A stretch of DNA of 64,000 nt from Chryseobacterium indologenes (GTDB lineage Bacteria; Bacteroidota; Bacteroidia; Flavobacteriales; Weeksellaceae), in assembly GCA_002439165.1 (NCBI GenBank), contig DJTE01000007.1, forward strand, positions 1-64,000. The letters run 5' to 3'. The notes beneath the pieces are model-generated. The model saw only the letters and a list, made by a program, of their open reading frames with translations. It was not told the origin of the DNA and did not search any database. Below, piece after piece: positions 53,101 to 59,986 of this stretch (its first letter is position 1; the number at the start of each line of letters is the position of its first letter). The position numbers and the translations under genes are program-made.

Positions 53101-53399
53101 GGAGCTGGGATCCGAAGGAAACATGGGCTTTCATCTCCATTATGGTGTATGCATTTGTACTGCATATGAGACTGGTGCCGGGACTGAGAAGCAGATGGGC
53201 ATTCCACGTAGCCACAATGTTTGCATTCTGTTCGATGGTAATGACCTATTTTGGGGTAAACTATTACCTGAGCGGGCTTCACTCTTATGCGGCAGGAGAT
53301 CCGGTTCCGGTTCCGGCCTGGGTGTACATAGGATTGGCAACGATGACTTTACTGGCAGTAGTTTCTTATTTCAAGTTCAAAGGACTGACAAAGAAATAG
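50148..53399 (+). CDS. Fused ResB-CcsA (CcsBA) cytochrome c synthase
   Basis: 1083 residues. The N-terminal ResB part has membrane helices near residues 15-35, 50-70 and 85-100 and a large periplasmic domain up to about 430. A cleaved-fusion-like middle (residues ~480-780) contains a hydrophobic segment (AAAVLLIFLSLGLNAQ) and a His-rich stretch HVHTEADGHNHAP. The C-terminal CcsA part has about eight helices and the heme-handling WWD motif WGRYWSWDPKETWAF near residue 980. The protein exports heme and ligates it to apocytochrome c (System II). It is monocistronic, with promoter and terminator visible. Confidence 0.92.
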   Translation: MKKLQDILISTRTMAVLLLVYAGSMAYATFLENDYGTPAAKALIYEAKWFELIMVLLILNFIGNIGRYRLWKREKWPVLMFHLAFVFIFIGGAITRYISFEGTMHIREGETSNEIITDKNFLKIQIEEKGDVLNYQDIPYLMSPLHKDLKATYDFHGKEVKVIAKEYVQRKKDSLVAEPNGAEYLHLVSTGNTGRQNIYIKPGETKSINGTLVTFNRAIEGAVEFKSEGGKLFIKTPVDASFMTMATQATGNTKKDEFQPLALRSLYSINELKLVVPEGLRKGKLIAFEGDKKKDMNVPDMLKIELQGPKTKQLVELSVEKGNPNAYKQITMDGLNIMVGFGPKVYNTPFALKLDDFVMETYPGSSSPSAYESHVKIIDEGKETPYKIYMNHVLNHGGYRFFQASFDPDRMGTVLSVNHDYWGTLISYIGYALLFLGMFIIFFWKGTHFWKLNKMLSDVNKKKAAAVLLIFLSLGLNAQKIETHGTTDGSREHVHTEADGHNHAPAPEATASAQNSAASPINKMRLISPDEIIARNKISKEHADKFGYLLVQNIEGRIVPMNTQALEVLRKLYKHDRFKGTDGKSLDANQWFLSINTDTESWTAVPLISVGAVKPLLEKAKANEDGYTSLLNLFPVDKKTGMMTYVLERDYNIAFAKKPAEQTEYDKQLIKLNERVQIFNEFFSGQFMRIVPVKNDANHTWHSWLDQKLEPDMESQQVMGPYFAEILQAQKSGDWSKADAELAKLSDYQQKWGKAVVPSKSKVDLEVFMNKVNINFKLLIFYTLIGGLLMILGFFDLFKPNRILNKVIKAIIIVGAAGYVFHFLGLVARWYISGHAPWSNGYEAIIFISWVGITAGFLLYRNANALIPAAGFMVAVIMMGFAHGGSALDPQITPLVPVLKSYWLIVHVAIIVSSYGFFALSMIIAVISLVFYIISDKPTYKIHHDTTLKELVIVSEMSLTIGLFALTVGNFLGGIWANESWGRYWSWDPKETWAFISIMVYAFVLHMRLVPGLRSRWAFHVATMFAFCSMVMTYFGVNYYLSGLHSYAAGDPVPVPAWVYIGLATMTLLAVVSYFKFKGLTKK

Positions 53400-53422
53400 A
53401 CTTATAAAACAATAAAATTAAG

Positions 53423-53451
53423 ATCCCGGAATGTTTGTTCCGGGATTTTTT
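53423..53451 (+). terminator. Rho-independent terminator after ccsBA
   Basis: The perfect 9-bp stem ATCCCGGAA/TTCCGGGAT with a 6-base loop is followed by TTTTT. The remaining gap to 53723 holds no gene; 53532-53570 is a CTTCC/GGAAG-rich block resembling a dispersed intergenic repeat. Confidence 0.9.
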
Positions 53452-53723
53452 ATGCCTTTATTTCAGAACTTTTTTTTCCAGTATTGCAATATTTTAACCT
53501 CATTCGGGTGATGCACATTTGAATATTATAACCGGAAGTAGCTTCCAGTCTCCCTCTTCCGTCTTCAAGTCTTTTTATCCCTGAATTCCTTAATCCGAAC
53601 TCTCAGGTTATTTTAAAATGTTTCAGAAATCCATTCTAAAAAAAATCAGCATCCATAGTTTTTATTAGTGATTAATTTGTATCTTTATGATATCAAAATA
53701 ATATCAAATTAAAATTTACTGTT

Positions 53724-54590
53724 ATGGAAAAAGTTTTAAAACCGATGTCCGGCTATCTGACTTTAGTGATCTGTCTGATCCTGTTTGTAGCATCTGTTTA
53801 CCTTTTTATTTCCGGAGTTGATCAGAGCATTACGCTTGTAGCAGTGGCAATGCTGTGTTTTCTTTTATCCTGTTTTTTCCTGAAAGGTCTGATGATTATT
53901 CAGCCGAACCATTCAAGAGTGTTAAACTTCTTTGGCCGTTATGTGGGAACTGTGAAGGATAACGGATTGTTTTTTATCAATCCGCTGTATTCGTCCCAGA
54001 AGATTTCCCTGCGTTCGGAAAACCTTCAGGGGCAGACTCTGAAAGTGAATGACAAAATGGGGAACCCTATTGAAATTGCAGTAGTAATGGTTTGGAAAGT
54101 GGGAGACACATATAAAGCCGCATTTGATGTGGAACGGTATTCCGACTTTGTGAAAATGCAGAGTGAAGCTGCTGTACGTCACCTGGCAATGAGCTTCCCT
54201 TATGACAATCTGGAGGATGATCATGCACCGATCACTTTAAGGGAGGGAGGGGACAAGATCAATTCCATCTTGGAGCAGGAGCTTACAGACCGTCTTTCTA
54301 AAGCTGGAATTATTATTCAGGAAGCGAGAATATCCCATCTGGCCTATGCATCGGAAATTGCAGGAGCTATGCTTCAGAGACAGCAGGCAACTGCCATCGT
54401 AGCCGCAAGAACCAAGATTGTAGAAGGTGCGGTAGGTATGGTGGATCTGGCACTGAAAAAGCTTTCTGAAGAAAATATCGTAGAATTAGACGATGAAAGA
54501 AAAGCAGCGATGGTAAGTAACTTAATGGTGGTTTTATGCGGTGAAAAAGCTGCAACTCCCATTCTGAATGCAGGTACACTTTACAATTAA
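53724..54590 (+). CDS. SPFH/band-7 domain membrane protein
   Basis: 288 residues. Two N-terminal membrane helices (about 12-33 and 38-60) precede the SPFH domain, with IIQPNHSRVLNFFGRYVGTVKDNGLFFINP (core QPNHSRVLNFFGRYVGT), EIAVVMVWKVGDTYKAAFDV, and a C-terminal helical region with RISHLAYASEIAGAMLQRQQA. It resembles stomatin-like scaffold proteins that organise membrane domains. A small Arc-like gene follows after 85 bases, a pairing seen in other genomes. Confidence 0.88.
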   Translation: MEKVLKPMSGYLTLVICLILFVASVYLFISGVDQSITLVAVAMLCFLLSCFFLKGLMIIQPNHSRVLNFFGRYVGTVKDNGLFFINPLYSSQKISLRSENLQGQTLKVNDKMGNPIEIAVVMVWKVGDTYKAAFDVERYSDFVKMQSEAAVRHLAMSFPYDNLEDDHAPITLREGGDKINSILEQELTDRLSKAGIIIQEARISHLAYASEIAGAMLQRQQATAIVAARTKIVEGAVGMVDLALKKLSEENIVELDDERKAAMVSNLMVVLCGEKAATPILNAGTLYN

Positions 54591-54675
54591 TGTAAATAAC
54601 TAATTATTATATTTTAAAAACAGATTTTTCCTTTTTTAAAATAATTCAGATCATCATCTTAGAGAAACTTAGAAA

Positions 54676-54867
54676 ATGAAATCAGAAAAAACTCAGAATT
54701 CTTCAGAAAATAAAAGCAAGAAATCCTTTGTTATAAGGATTGATGACTCTACCTATAAACTTCTGGAGAAATGGGCCAATGATGAGTTCAGGAGCGTAAA
54801 CGGACAGATTGAGTATCTGCTGCATCAGAGTCTGGTAAATTCAGGACGGAAAAAGAAAGAAGAATAA
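54676..54867 (+). CDS. Arc-like ribbon-helix-helix small protein
   Basis: 63 residues. The central KSFVIRIDDSTYKLLEKWANDEFRSVNGQIEYLL (core SFVIRIDDSTYKLLEKWA) has the strand-helix-helix pattern of the Arc/MetJ fold, and both ends are lysine-rich. This suggests DNA binding as a dimer. It is next to the SPFH gene and probably in the same transcript, so it may regulate it. No toxin gene is adjacent. Confidence 0.8.
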   Translation: MKSEKTQNSSENKSKKSFVIRIDDSTYKLLEKWANDEFRSVNGQIEYLLHQSLVNSGRKKKEE

Positions 54868-54930
54868 CAGGTGAAAATCCTTTATACTTCCGGAAAATAT
54901 CAATTCAGTTAACCTTACAACCAAAAGAAA

Positions 54931-54951
54931 AGCAGAGATCAATTCTCTGCT
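54931..54951. terminator. Bidirectional terminator
   Basis: The perfect 8-bp stem AGCAGAGA/TCTCTGCT with a 5-base loop has TTCTTATTTT on its right and, on the minus strand, TTTTCTTTT on its left. It separates the Arc-like gene from a small convergent gene. Confidence 0.85.
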
Positions 54952-54954
54952 TTC

Positions 54955-55110
54955 TTATTTTATACAACTCTGAAGCGTATCGGCTCCGAAATAGAATATC
55001 ACAAGCCAGATCAGACCTTTAATGGTAAAAAAGGCAAATCCTGCCCATCCCACACGTTTGAACCACTTCATGAATTTTGAGTTGTTGTTGTTATCCTGAG
55101 AATTTTCCAT
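54955..55110 (-). CDS. 51-residue single-pass membrane protein
   Basis: A short frame that gene finders with a 60-codon limit would miss. The product starts MENSQDNNNNSKFMKWFKRV, then has one hydrophobic segment GWAGFAFFTIKGLIWLVIFY and ends GADTLQSCIK. The start has an A-rich leader, the stop abuts a terminator, and the polar-basic-hydrophobic design is that of real small membrane proteins. Function unknown. Confidence 0.72.
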   Translation of the reverse strand: MENSQDNNNNSKFMKWFKRVGWAGFAFFTIKGLIWLVIFYFGADTLQSCIK

Positions 55111-55186
55111 TTCTGTTAAAAATTACCTTACAAAGATAAGCATGTTTATAATTAGTCCAAATAAAAAGTCAGTTAAAAATTAAAAT

Positions 55187-55217
55187 TTTGAGGTTCGCAT
55201 AATATTTTTATCTTTAG
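55187..55217 (+). promoter_or_regulatory. Promoter of the aminoadipate-semialdehyde dehydrogenase gene
   Basis: TTTG (55187-55190) and TATCTTTAG (55209-55217) are separated by 18 bases. The -7 box differs from TAnnTTTG only in its last base. Confidence 0.65.
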
Positions 55218-55238
55218 AGGAACGAAAAGTAACATTTT

Positions 55239-56789
55239 ATGTCTAAAAAAGTAAAGGATTTCGGAATCGAAAAAACACTCAAAAATCTTGGGATCAAAGA
55301 AGAAAATAAGGGAACTTCAACAGGAGGGAAATATTTTGCTTCAGGAAAAACAATAGAAAGCTTTTCTCCCGTAGATGGCAGACTGATTGCCAAAGTAAAG
55401 ACTTCCGGACAAAGTGATTATGACAAAGTAATTGAAACCGCTCAGAAGGCGTTTCAGGAATTCAGAATGATCCCGGCTCCTAAGAGAGGGGAAATCGTAA
55501 GGCAGCTAGGCCAGAAATTAAGAGAATATAAAGACGATCTTGGAAAACTTGTTTCTTATGAAATGGGAAAATCTTTGCAGGAAGGTCTTGGTGAAGTTCA
55601 GGAAATGATTGATATCTGCGACTTTGCAGTAGGTGTTTCCAGACAGCTTCACGGATATACCATGCATTCGGAAAGACCAGGTCACAGAATGTACGAACAG
55701 TACCACCCGCTTGGCGTAGTGGGAATTATTACCGCGTTCAACTTCCCGGTAGCCGTATGGTCATGGAATACTGCTTTAGCGTGGATCTGTGGGAACGTTA
55801 CCATCTGGAAACCTTCCGAAAAAACACCGATGTGTGCTATTGCATGCCAGAACATTATGGCCGAAGTATTGAAGGAGAACAACCTTCCTGAAGGTATTTC
55901 AAGCGTATTGGTGGCAGATCACGAAATCGGACAGAGATTAGTGGATGACAAGAGGGTTTCACTGGTATCTTTCACCGGTTCTACAAGAGTAGGAAGAATG
56001 GTTTCTTCTAAAGTAGCAGAAAGATTCGGAAAATCAATCCTTGAATTGGGAGGAAATAACGCGATCATCATCTCTAAAGATGCAGATATCGATATGTCTA
56101 TCATCGGAGCTGTTTTCGGAGCGGTAGGAACAGCAGGACAGAGATGTACCACAACCAGAAGACTGATCATCCACGAAAGTGTATACGATGAAGTGAAAAA
56201 CAGACTGGTAAAAGCATACGGACAGTTAAAAATCGGAAATCCTCTGGACGAAAAAAACCATGTAGGACCGCTTATCGATGTTGATGCTGTTAATCAGTAC
56301 GAGGAAGCCATCAAAAAATGTAAAAAAGAAGGTGGTAAATTTATCGTTGAAGGTGGCGTACTGAGCGGAAAAGAGTACGAATCAGGATGCTACGTTAAAC
56401 CATGTATCGCAGAAGTGAAAAACTCTTATGAAATCGTTCAGCACGAAACATTTGCACCGATTTTATACTTAATCAAATACAAAACATTAGAAGAAGCTAT
56501 TGCTATTCAGAATGATGTTCCGCAGGGATTATCTTCTGCTATCATGACGCAGAATTTAAGAGAAGCGGAATTATTCCTTTCTCACGCAGGTTCAGACTGT
56601 GGTATTGCTAACGTGAACATCGGAACTTCCGGTGCGGAAATCGGTGGTGCTTTCGGTGGTGAAAAAGAAACAGGAGGCGGAAGAGAATCCGGTTCTGATG
56701 TTTGGAAATACTACATGAGAAGACAAACCAATACTATAAATTATACAGCTCAACTTCCTTTAGCGCAAGGAATTAAGTTTGATTTGTAA
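55239..56789 (+). CDS. L-2-aminoadipate-6-semialdehyde dehydrogenase (ALDH7/antiquitin type)
   Basis: NAD(P)-dependent aldehyde dehydrogenase of 516 residues. The catalytic Cys303 lies in TAGQRCTTTRRL and the general-base Glu in LELGGNNAIII. ITAFNFPVAVWSWNTALAWICGN and FTGSTRVGR form the nucleotide site. The segment GGGRESGSDVWKYYMRRQTNTIN (core GGGRESGSDVWKYYMRRQT) is diagnostic of the antiquitin/ALDH7 group, which oxidises aminoadipate semialdehyde to 2-aminoadipate. The L-lysine 6-transaminase gene, which makes that semialdehyde, follows 169 bases downstream, supporting the call. Confidence 0.92.
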   Translation: MSKKVKDFGIEKTLKNLGIKEENKGTSTGGKYFASGKTIESFSPVDGRLIAKVKTSGQSDYDKVIETAQKAFQEFRMIPAPKRGEIVRQLGQKLREYKDDLGKLVSYEMGKSLQEGLGEVQEMIDICDFAVGVSRQLHGYTMHSERPGHRMYEQYHPLGVVGIITAFNFPVAVWSWNTALAWICGNVTIWKPSEKTPMCAIACQNIMAEVLKENNLPEGISSVLVADHEIGQRLVDDKRVSLVSFTGSTRVGRMVSSKVAERFGKSILELGGNNAIIISKDADIDMSIIGAVFGAVGTAGQRCTTTRRLIIHESVYDEVKNRLVKAYGQLKIGNPLDEKNHVGPLIDVDAVNQYEEAIKKCKKEGGKFIVEGGVLSGKEYESGCYVKPCIAEVKNSYEIVQHETFAPILYLIKYKTLEEAIAIQNDVPQGLSSAIMTQNLREAELFLSHAGSDCGIANVNIGTSGAEIGGAFGGEKETGGGRESGSDVWKYYMRRQTNTINYTAQLPLAQGIKFDL

Positions 56790-56817
56790 AAGTTTTAATT
56801 TAACTATGAAAATTTAA

Positions 56818-56854
56818 AATTGAGAGATTTGAAAAATCATTCGGTCTCTCAATT
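56818..56854 (+). terminator. Stem-loop between the two lysine-catabolism genes
   Basis: The perfect 10-bp stem AATTGAGAGA/TCTCTCAATT with a 17-base loop is followed by CTTTAATCC. The weak T tail suggests partial termination or an mRNA-stability element. Confidence 0.5.
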
Positions 56855-56958
56855 CTTTAATCCAATTCCCACATTTAAAAATTAATAACCGGGATAATAA
56901 TGAACCTCATTTTTTGATCTTCTAGTTACCCACTTATTAAATCACACATCAATTTATT

Positions 56959-58284
56959 ATGGAACAAACATTAGATATAAAAGCAAATAAAGTAAAAGAA
57001 ACAGTAGGAAAACACGTTTTGGCAGACGGTTTTGATTTCGTGATGGACATCGAAAGATCTCACGGATCATGGTTATATGATAAATTAACAGACAGAGAAT
57101 ATCTGGATATGTTCTCCATGTTTGCATCCGCTTCCATTGGTTACAACCACCCGTATCTTGTTGAAAGATCAGAATGGCTAGGCAGAATGGCTGTAAACAA
57201 ACCCACTCTGGCAGACGTTTACTCCGAAGAATATGCCCAATTCCTGGATGTTTTCGAAAGAGTAGTGATCCCTGAAGAATTACAGTACGCATTTTTTATC
57301 GAAGGAGGAACTTTAGGCGTTGAAAATGCCATGAAAGCCTGCTTTGACTGGAAGACCCGTAAAAATTTTGAAAAAGGTCTTCAGACAGAAGCCGGAATCT
57401 GCATCCACTTCAGACAGGCCTTCCACGGAAGAAGTGGATATACTTTAAGTTTAACCAATACTTCAGATCCAAGAAAATACCAATATTTCCCAATGTTTGA
57501 GTGGCCGAGGATCTTAAACCCGAAATTGACTTTCCCAATCACAGAAGAAAATCTGGAAGAAACCATTAAAAATGAAAAACTGGCCCTTCTTCAGATTGAA
57601 GAAGCAATCCTGATGAACCCTGATAAAGTAGCCTGCATCATTATTGAGCCTATCCAGGCAGAAGGTGGAGACAACCATTTCAGAGATGAATTCCTGATGG
57701 GATTAAGAAACCTGTGCGACCAGAACGACATCCTTCTGATCTTTGACGAAGTGCAGACCGGTATCGGAATTACAGGGAAAATGTGGGCATTCCAGCATTT
57801 CACCGCTAAGCCGGATATTATTTCTTTCGGTAAAAAAGCCCAGGTATGCGGAGTTTTGGCCAACAAAGAAAAATTTGATGAAGTACCGAACAATGTTTTC
57901 AGAGAAAGCTCAAGAATTAACTCCACTTTCGGAGGGAACTTTATCGACATGCTTCGTTTCCAGCTGGTAATGGAAGTGATTGAAAAAGAAAACCTGGTTG
58001 AAAACGCAAGAGTAGTAGGAGACTACCTGTTGGAAAGATTAAAAGAACTGGCTCAGAAATATCCTGAAAAAATTTCCAATGCAAGAGGAAGAGGATTGAT
58101 GTGTGCCATTGATCTGCCTTCAGGAGAACAGAGAAATCAGATGATGAACGAGCTGTTCAGAGACGGTTTGATCATACTTCCATGTGGTGATCAGTCCCTT
58201 CGTTTCAGACCTCATCTGAATGTTACCAAAGAAGAAATTCAGATGGCTTTAGACAAAATTGAAAATAATATTAATAAAATTTAA
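56959..58284 (+). CDS. lat: L-lysine 6-transaminase
   Basis: PLP class III aminotransferase of 441 residues. Family landmarks: HGSWLYDKLTDREYLDMFSMFASASIGYNHP (core YLDMFSMFASASIGYNHP), EGGTLGVENAMKACFDWK, FRQAFHGRSGYTLSLTNT, IIIEPIQAEGGDNHFR, FDEVQTGIGITGKMW and the PLP-binding Lys at 292 or 293 in ISFGKKAQVCG. It transfers the epsilon-amino group of lysine to 2-oxoglutarate, giving the semialdehyde used by the preceding enzyme. Lysine breakdown to 2-aminoadipate is therefore likely. Confidence 0.92.
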   Translation: MEQTLDIKANKVKETVGKHVLADGFDFVMDIERSHGSWLYDKLTDREYLDMFSMFASASIGYNHPYLVERSEWLGRMAVNKPTLADVYSEEYAQFLDVFERVVIPEELQYAFFIEGGTLGVENAMKACFDWKTRKNFEKGLQTEAGICIHFRQAFHGRSGYTLSLTNTSDPRKYQYFPMFEWPRILNPKLTFPITEENLEETIKNEKLALLQIEEAILMNPDKVACIIIEPIQAEGGDNHFRDEFLMGLRNLCDQNDILLIFDEVQTGIGITGKMWAFQHFTAKPDIISFGKKAQVCGVLANKEKFDEVPNNVFRESSRINSTFGGNFIDMLRFQLVMEVIEKENLVENARVVGDYLLERLKELAQKYPEKISNARGRGLMCAIDLPSGEQRNQMMNELFRDGLIILPCGDQSLRFRPHLNVTKEEIQMALDKIENNINKI

Positions 58285-58293
58285 AACCAAAGA

Positions 58294-58325
58294 TTTGTAA
58301 TTTAAAAAAAAACATCGTAAATTTA
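58294..58325 (+). promoter_or_regulatory. Promoter of the DUF2007 gene
   Basis: TTTG (58294-58297) and TAAATTTA (58318-58325) are 20 bases apart, the canonical spacing. Confidence 0.6.
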
Positions 58326-58346
58326 GATACTCAAACGATATAGAAT

Positions 58347-58577
58347 ATGGAAAGAAGTACGAGAGTATCGGTTTTTGAAAGTGATAAACCTTCAGAAATC
58401 CAGCTAATTAAGTCTAAATTGGATGATGCCCAAATTACAAATACCGTCGAAAATAATTACCTCACCTTTACGACAACGCCTACCGCAACGTCGCTGAAAA
58501 TTATGGTAGATTTAGAAGACGAGAAGAAAGCATTTCAGATTATTGATGCTTATCTTCAACAAGCTGAAAATCAATAA
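58347..58577 (+). CDS. DUF2007 small protein
   Basis: 76 residues. VSVFESDKPSEIQLIKSKLDDAQITNTV and KIMVDLEDEKKAFQIIDAYLQ match the ferredoxin-like alpha-beta fold of DUF2007, described as a putative signal-transducing domain related to PII-like folds. It has its own promoter and terminator, so it is probably independent of the lysine genes. Confidence 0.82.
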   Translation: MERSTRVSVFESDKPSEIQLIKSKLDDAQITNTVENNYLTFTTTPTATSLKIMVDLEDEKKAFQIIDAYLQQAENQ

Positions 58578-58612
58578 AAACAATTTCATAATTTTAAATT
58601 TTACTACTTCGG

Positions 58613-58650
58613 ACCGAAAATTAATTTTTTAATTAGTTTTCGGTTTTTTA
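58613..58650 (+). terminator. Terminator after DUF2007
   Basis: The outer stem ACCGAAAA/TTTTCGGT, extended inward by TTAATT/AATTA, is followed by TTTTTAATT. Confidence 0.7.
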
Positions 58651-58807
58651 ATTCAAACCGAAGCAATATTTTAATTGGAAGGAATATAAAATTTCTAATC
58701 CGCCGTAATTAAAAAATCAACGCATTTATAATAATTAGAAAATAAAAAAGAGGAGATTAATTATTCCTGCATTGAATTTTGTAATGATGAACCATTATTC
58801 AATAGAG

Positions 58808-58857
58808 GAGGGCTTCAGACCGCCTGAAAAATCATCCGACCGGCTTTAGCCAAAACC
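58808..58857. repeat. REP-like GC-rich block
   Basis: GAGGGCTTCAGACCGCCT and CGGCTTTAGCC, each partly palindromic, are separated by about 17 bases in otherwise AT-rich sequence. The rest of 58651-58900 shows no gene. Confidence 0.45.
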
Positions 58858-58900
58858 TGAAATACAGATTAATCTCTTTATTTTATATAAACAACCAACA

Positions 58901-59413
58901 ATGAATTCAGAAACAAAACTAAGAAAAGCGGAAATTGAAGACAGAGATCTCATTTGGGAGATCATTCAGCAGTCTATTGAAAGAAGAAAGCAGGACGGAA
59001 GCGCACAATGGCAGAATGGCTATCCCAACCTCGGAACCGTAGAAAGTGACATTGCAAAAGGACTCGGATATGTTATGACAGTAGATAATGAAATTGCGGT
59101 ATATGCCGCTTTAATTCTGAATGACGAGCCTGCTTACAGCAAAATTGAAGGAGCTTGGCTGAGTAACGGAGAATTTGTGGTCGTACACAGAGTCGCGGTA
59201 GACGGGAAATTTGCCGGCCAGGGTATGGTAAAAAAACTTTTTGATCATATTGAAGATTTTACCAGATCCCATGGAATTCAGAGTGTAAAAGTAGACACCA
59301 ATTATGACAATATTGCTATGCTGAAGATTCTTGAAAGCAAAGGATATTCCTACTGTGGCGAAGTTCTTTTGGCAGACGGAATGAGGAAAGCTTATGAGAA
59401 GATTATAATTTGA
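58901..59413 (+). CDS. GNAT family N-acetyltransferase
   Basis: 170 residues. LRKAEIEDRDLIWEIIQQSIERRK opens the fold. The acetyl-CoA loop region is VVHRVAVDGKFAGQGMVKKLFDHIEDF (core VAVDGKFAGQGMVKKLF, pattern Q-x-x-G-x-A/G), and VDTNYDNIAMLKILESKGYSYCG is motif B. The substrate is unknown. It is monocistronic. Confidence 0.87.
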   Translation: MNSETKLRKAEIEDRDLIWEIIQQSIERRKQDGSAQWQNGYPNLGTVESDIAKGLGYVMTVDNEIAVYAALILNDEPAYSKIEGAWLSNGEFVVVHRVAVDGKFAGQGMVKKLFDHIEDFTRSHGIQSVKVDTNYDNIAMLKILESKGYSYCGEVLLADGMRKAYEKIII

Positions 59414-59485
59414 GGAAAAAGTTAAATCTATTTTCATTGAATTTTTAAAAGATCCCCTATTTATAAACTCTATCATCTTTGTTCG

Positions 59486-59513
59486 TTTGGTTCTGAACTA
59501 ATTTCTACTTTTG
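59486..59513 (+). promoter_or_regulatory. Promoter of the efflux operon
   Basis: The -7 box TACTTTTG (59506-59513) is a full match, 16 bases before the ATG. TTTG at 59486-59489 lies 16 bases upstream, slightly closer than usual. Confidence 0.5.
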
Positions 59514-59529
59514 TTAAAATTTTTATTTT

Positions 59530-59985
59530 ATGCATCAAAGTATAGAAATTGATGAAAAAATTTTTCAGGATGCCGTAAAATTTTATGGCACTATCTTCAA
59601 CTTACCCCCTTTAGCCTCAAAAATTTATTCCTACCTTCTTTTCGATTATGAGAAAGTAGGAATTACTTTTGACGAGTTTGTTGAAGTGCTCTCTGCGAGC
59701 AAAAGTTCTGTTTCCACCAGTATATCTCTCTTGCTGAATGCACAGCTGATCGTAGATCACAATAAGATGGACGAAAGGAAACGGTATTTTTTCATCAATG
59801 AAGATTATAAACGGATACGGTTTGAAAAAATAGTTCAGAAAATGGAAGACGAATTAAAACTACTAGATGACTTAAACAATTTTAAAAAAAATCAGGACGA
59901 TGGATACAATGAAAGAATAGAAGCTTACAAAGCACTTTTAAATAAAAACATAAAAAATATTCAGGAATCTCTTAATAAACTATAA
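59530..59985 (+). CDS. GbsR/MarR-like transcriptional regulator of the efflux operon
   Basis: 151 residues. The winged helix reads ARN-free GbsR style: LPPLASKIYSYLLF, ITFDEFVEVLSASKSSVSTSISLLLNAQLI (core SASKSSVSTSISLLLN, the recognition helix), then a wing with DERKRYFFI and a long C-terminal coiled coil. It is one base from the adaptor gene and therefore part of the same operon; it probably represses it and responds to a pumped compound. Confidence 0.85.
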   Translation: MHQSIEIDEKIFQDAVKFYGTIFNLPPLASKIYSYLLFDYEKVGITFDEFVEVLSASKSSVSTSISLLLNAQLIVDHNKMDERKRYFFINEDYKRIRFEKIVQKMEDELKLLDDLNNFKKNQDDGYNERIEAYKALLNKNIKNIQESLNKL

Positions 59986-59986
59986 A

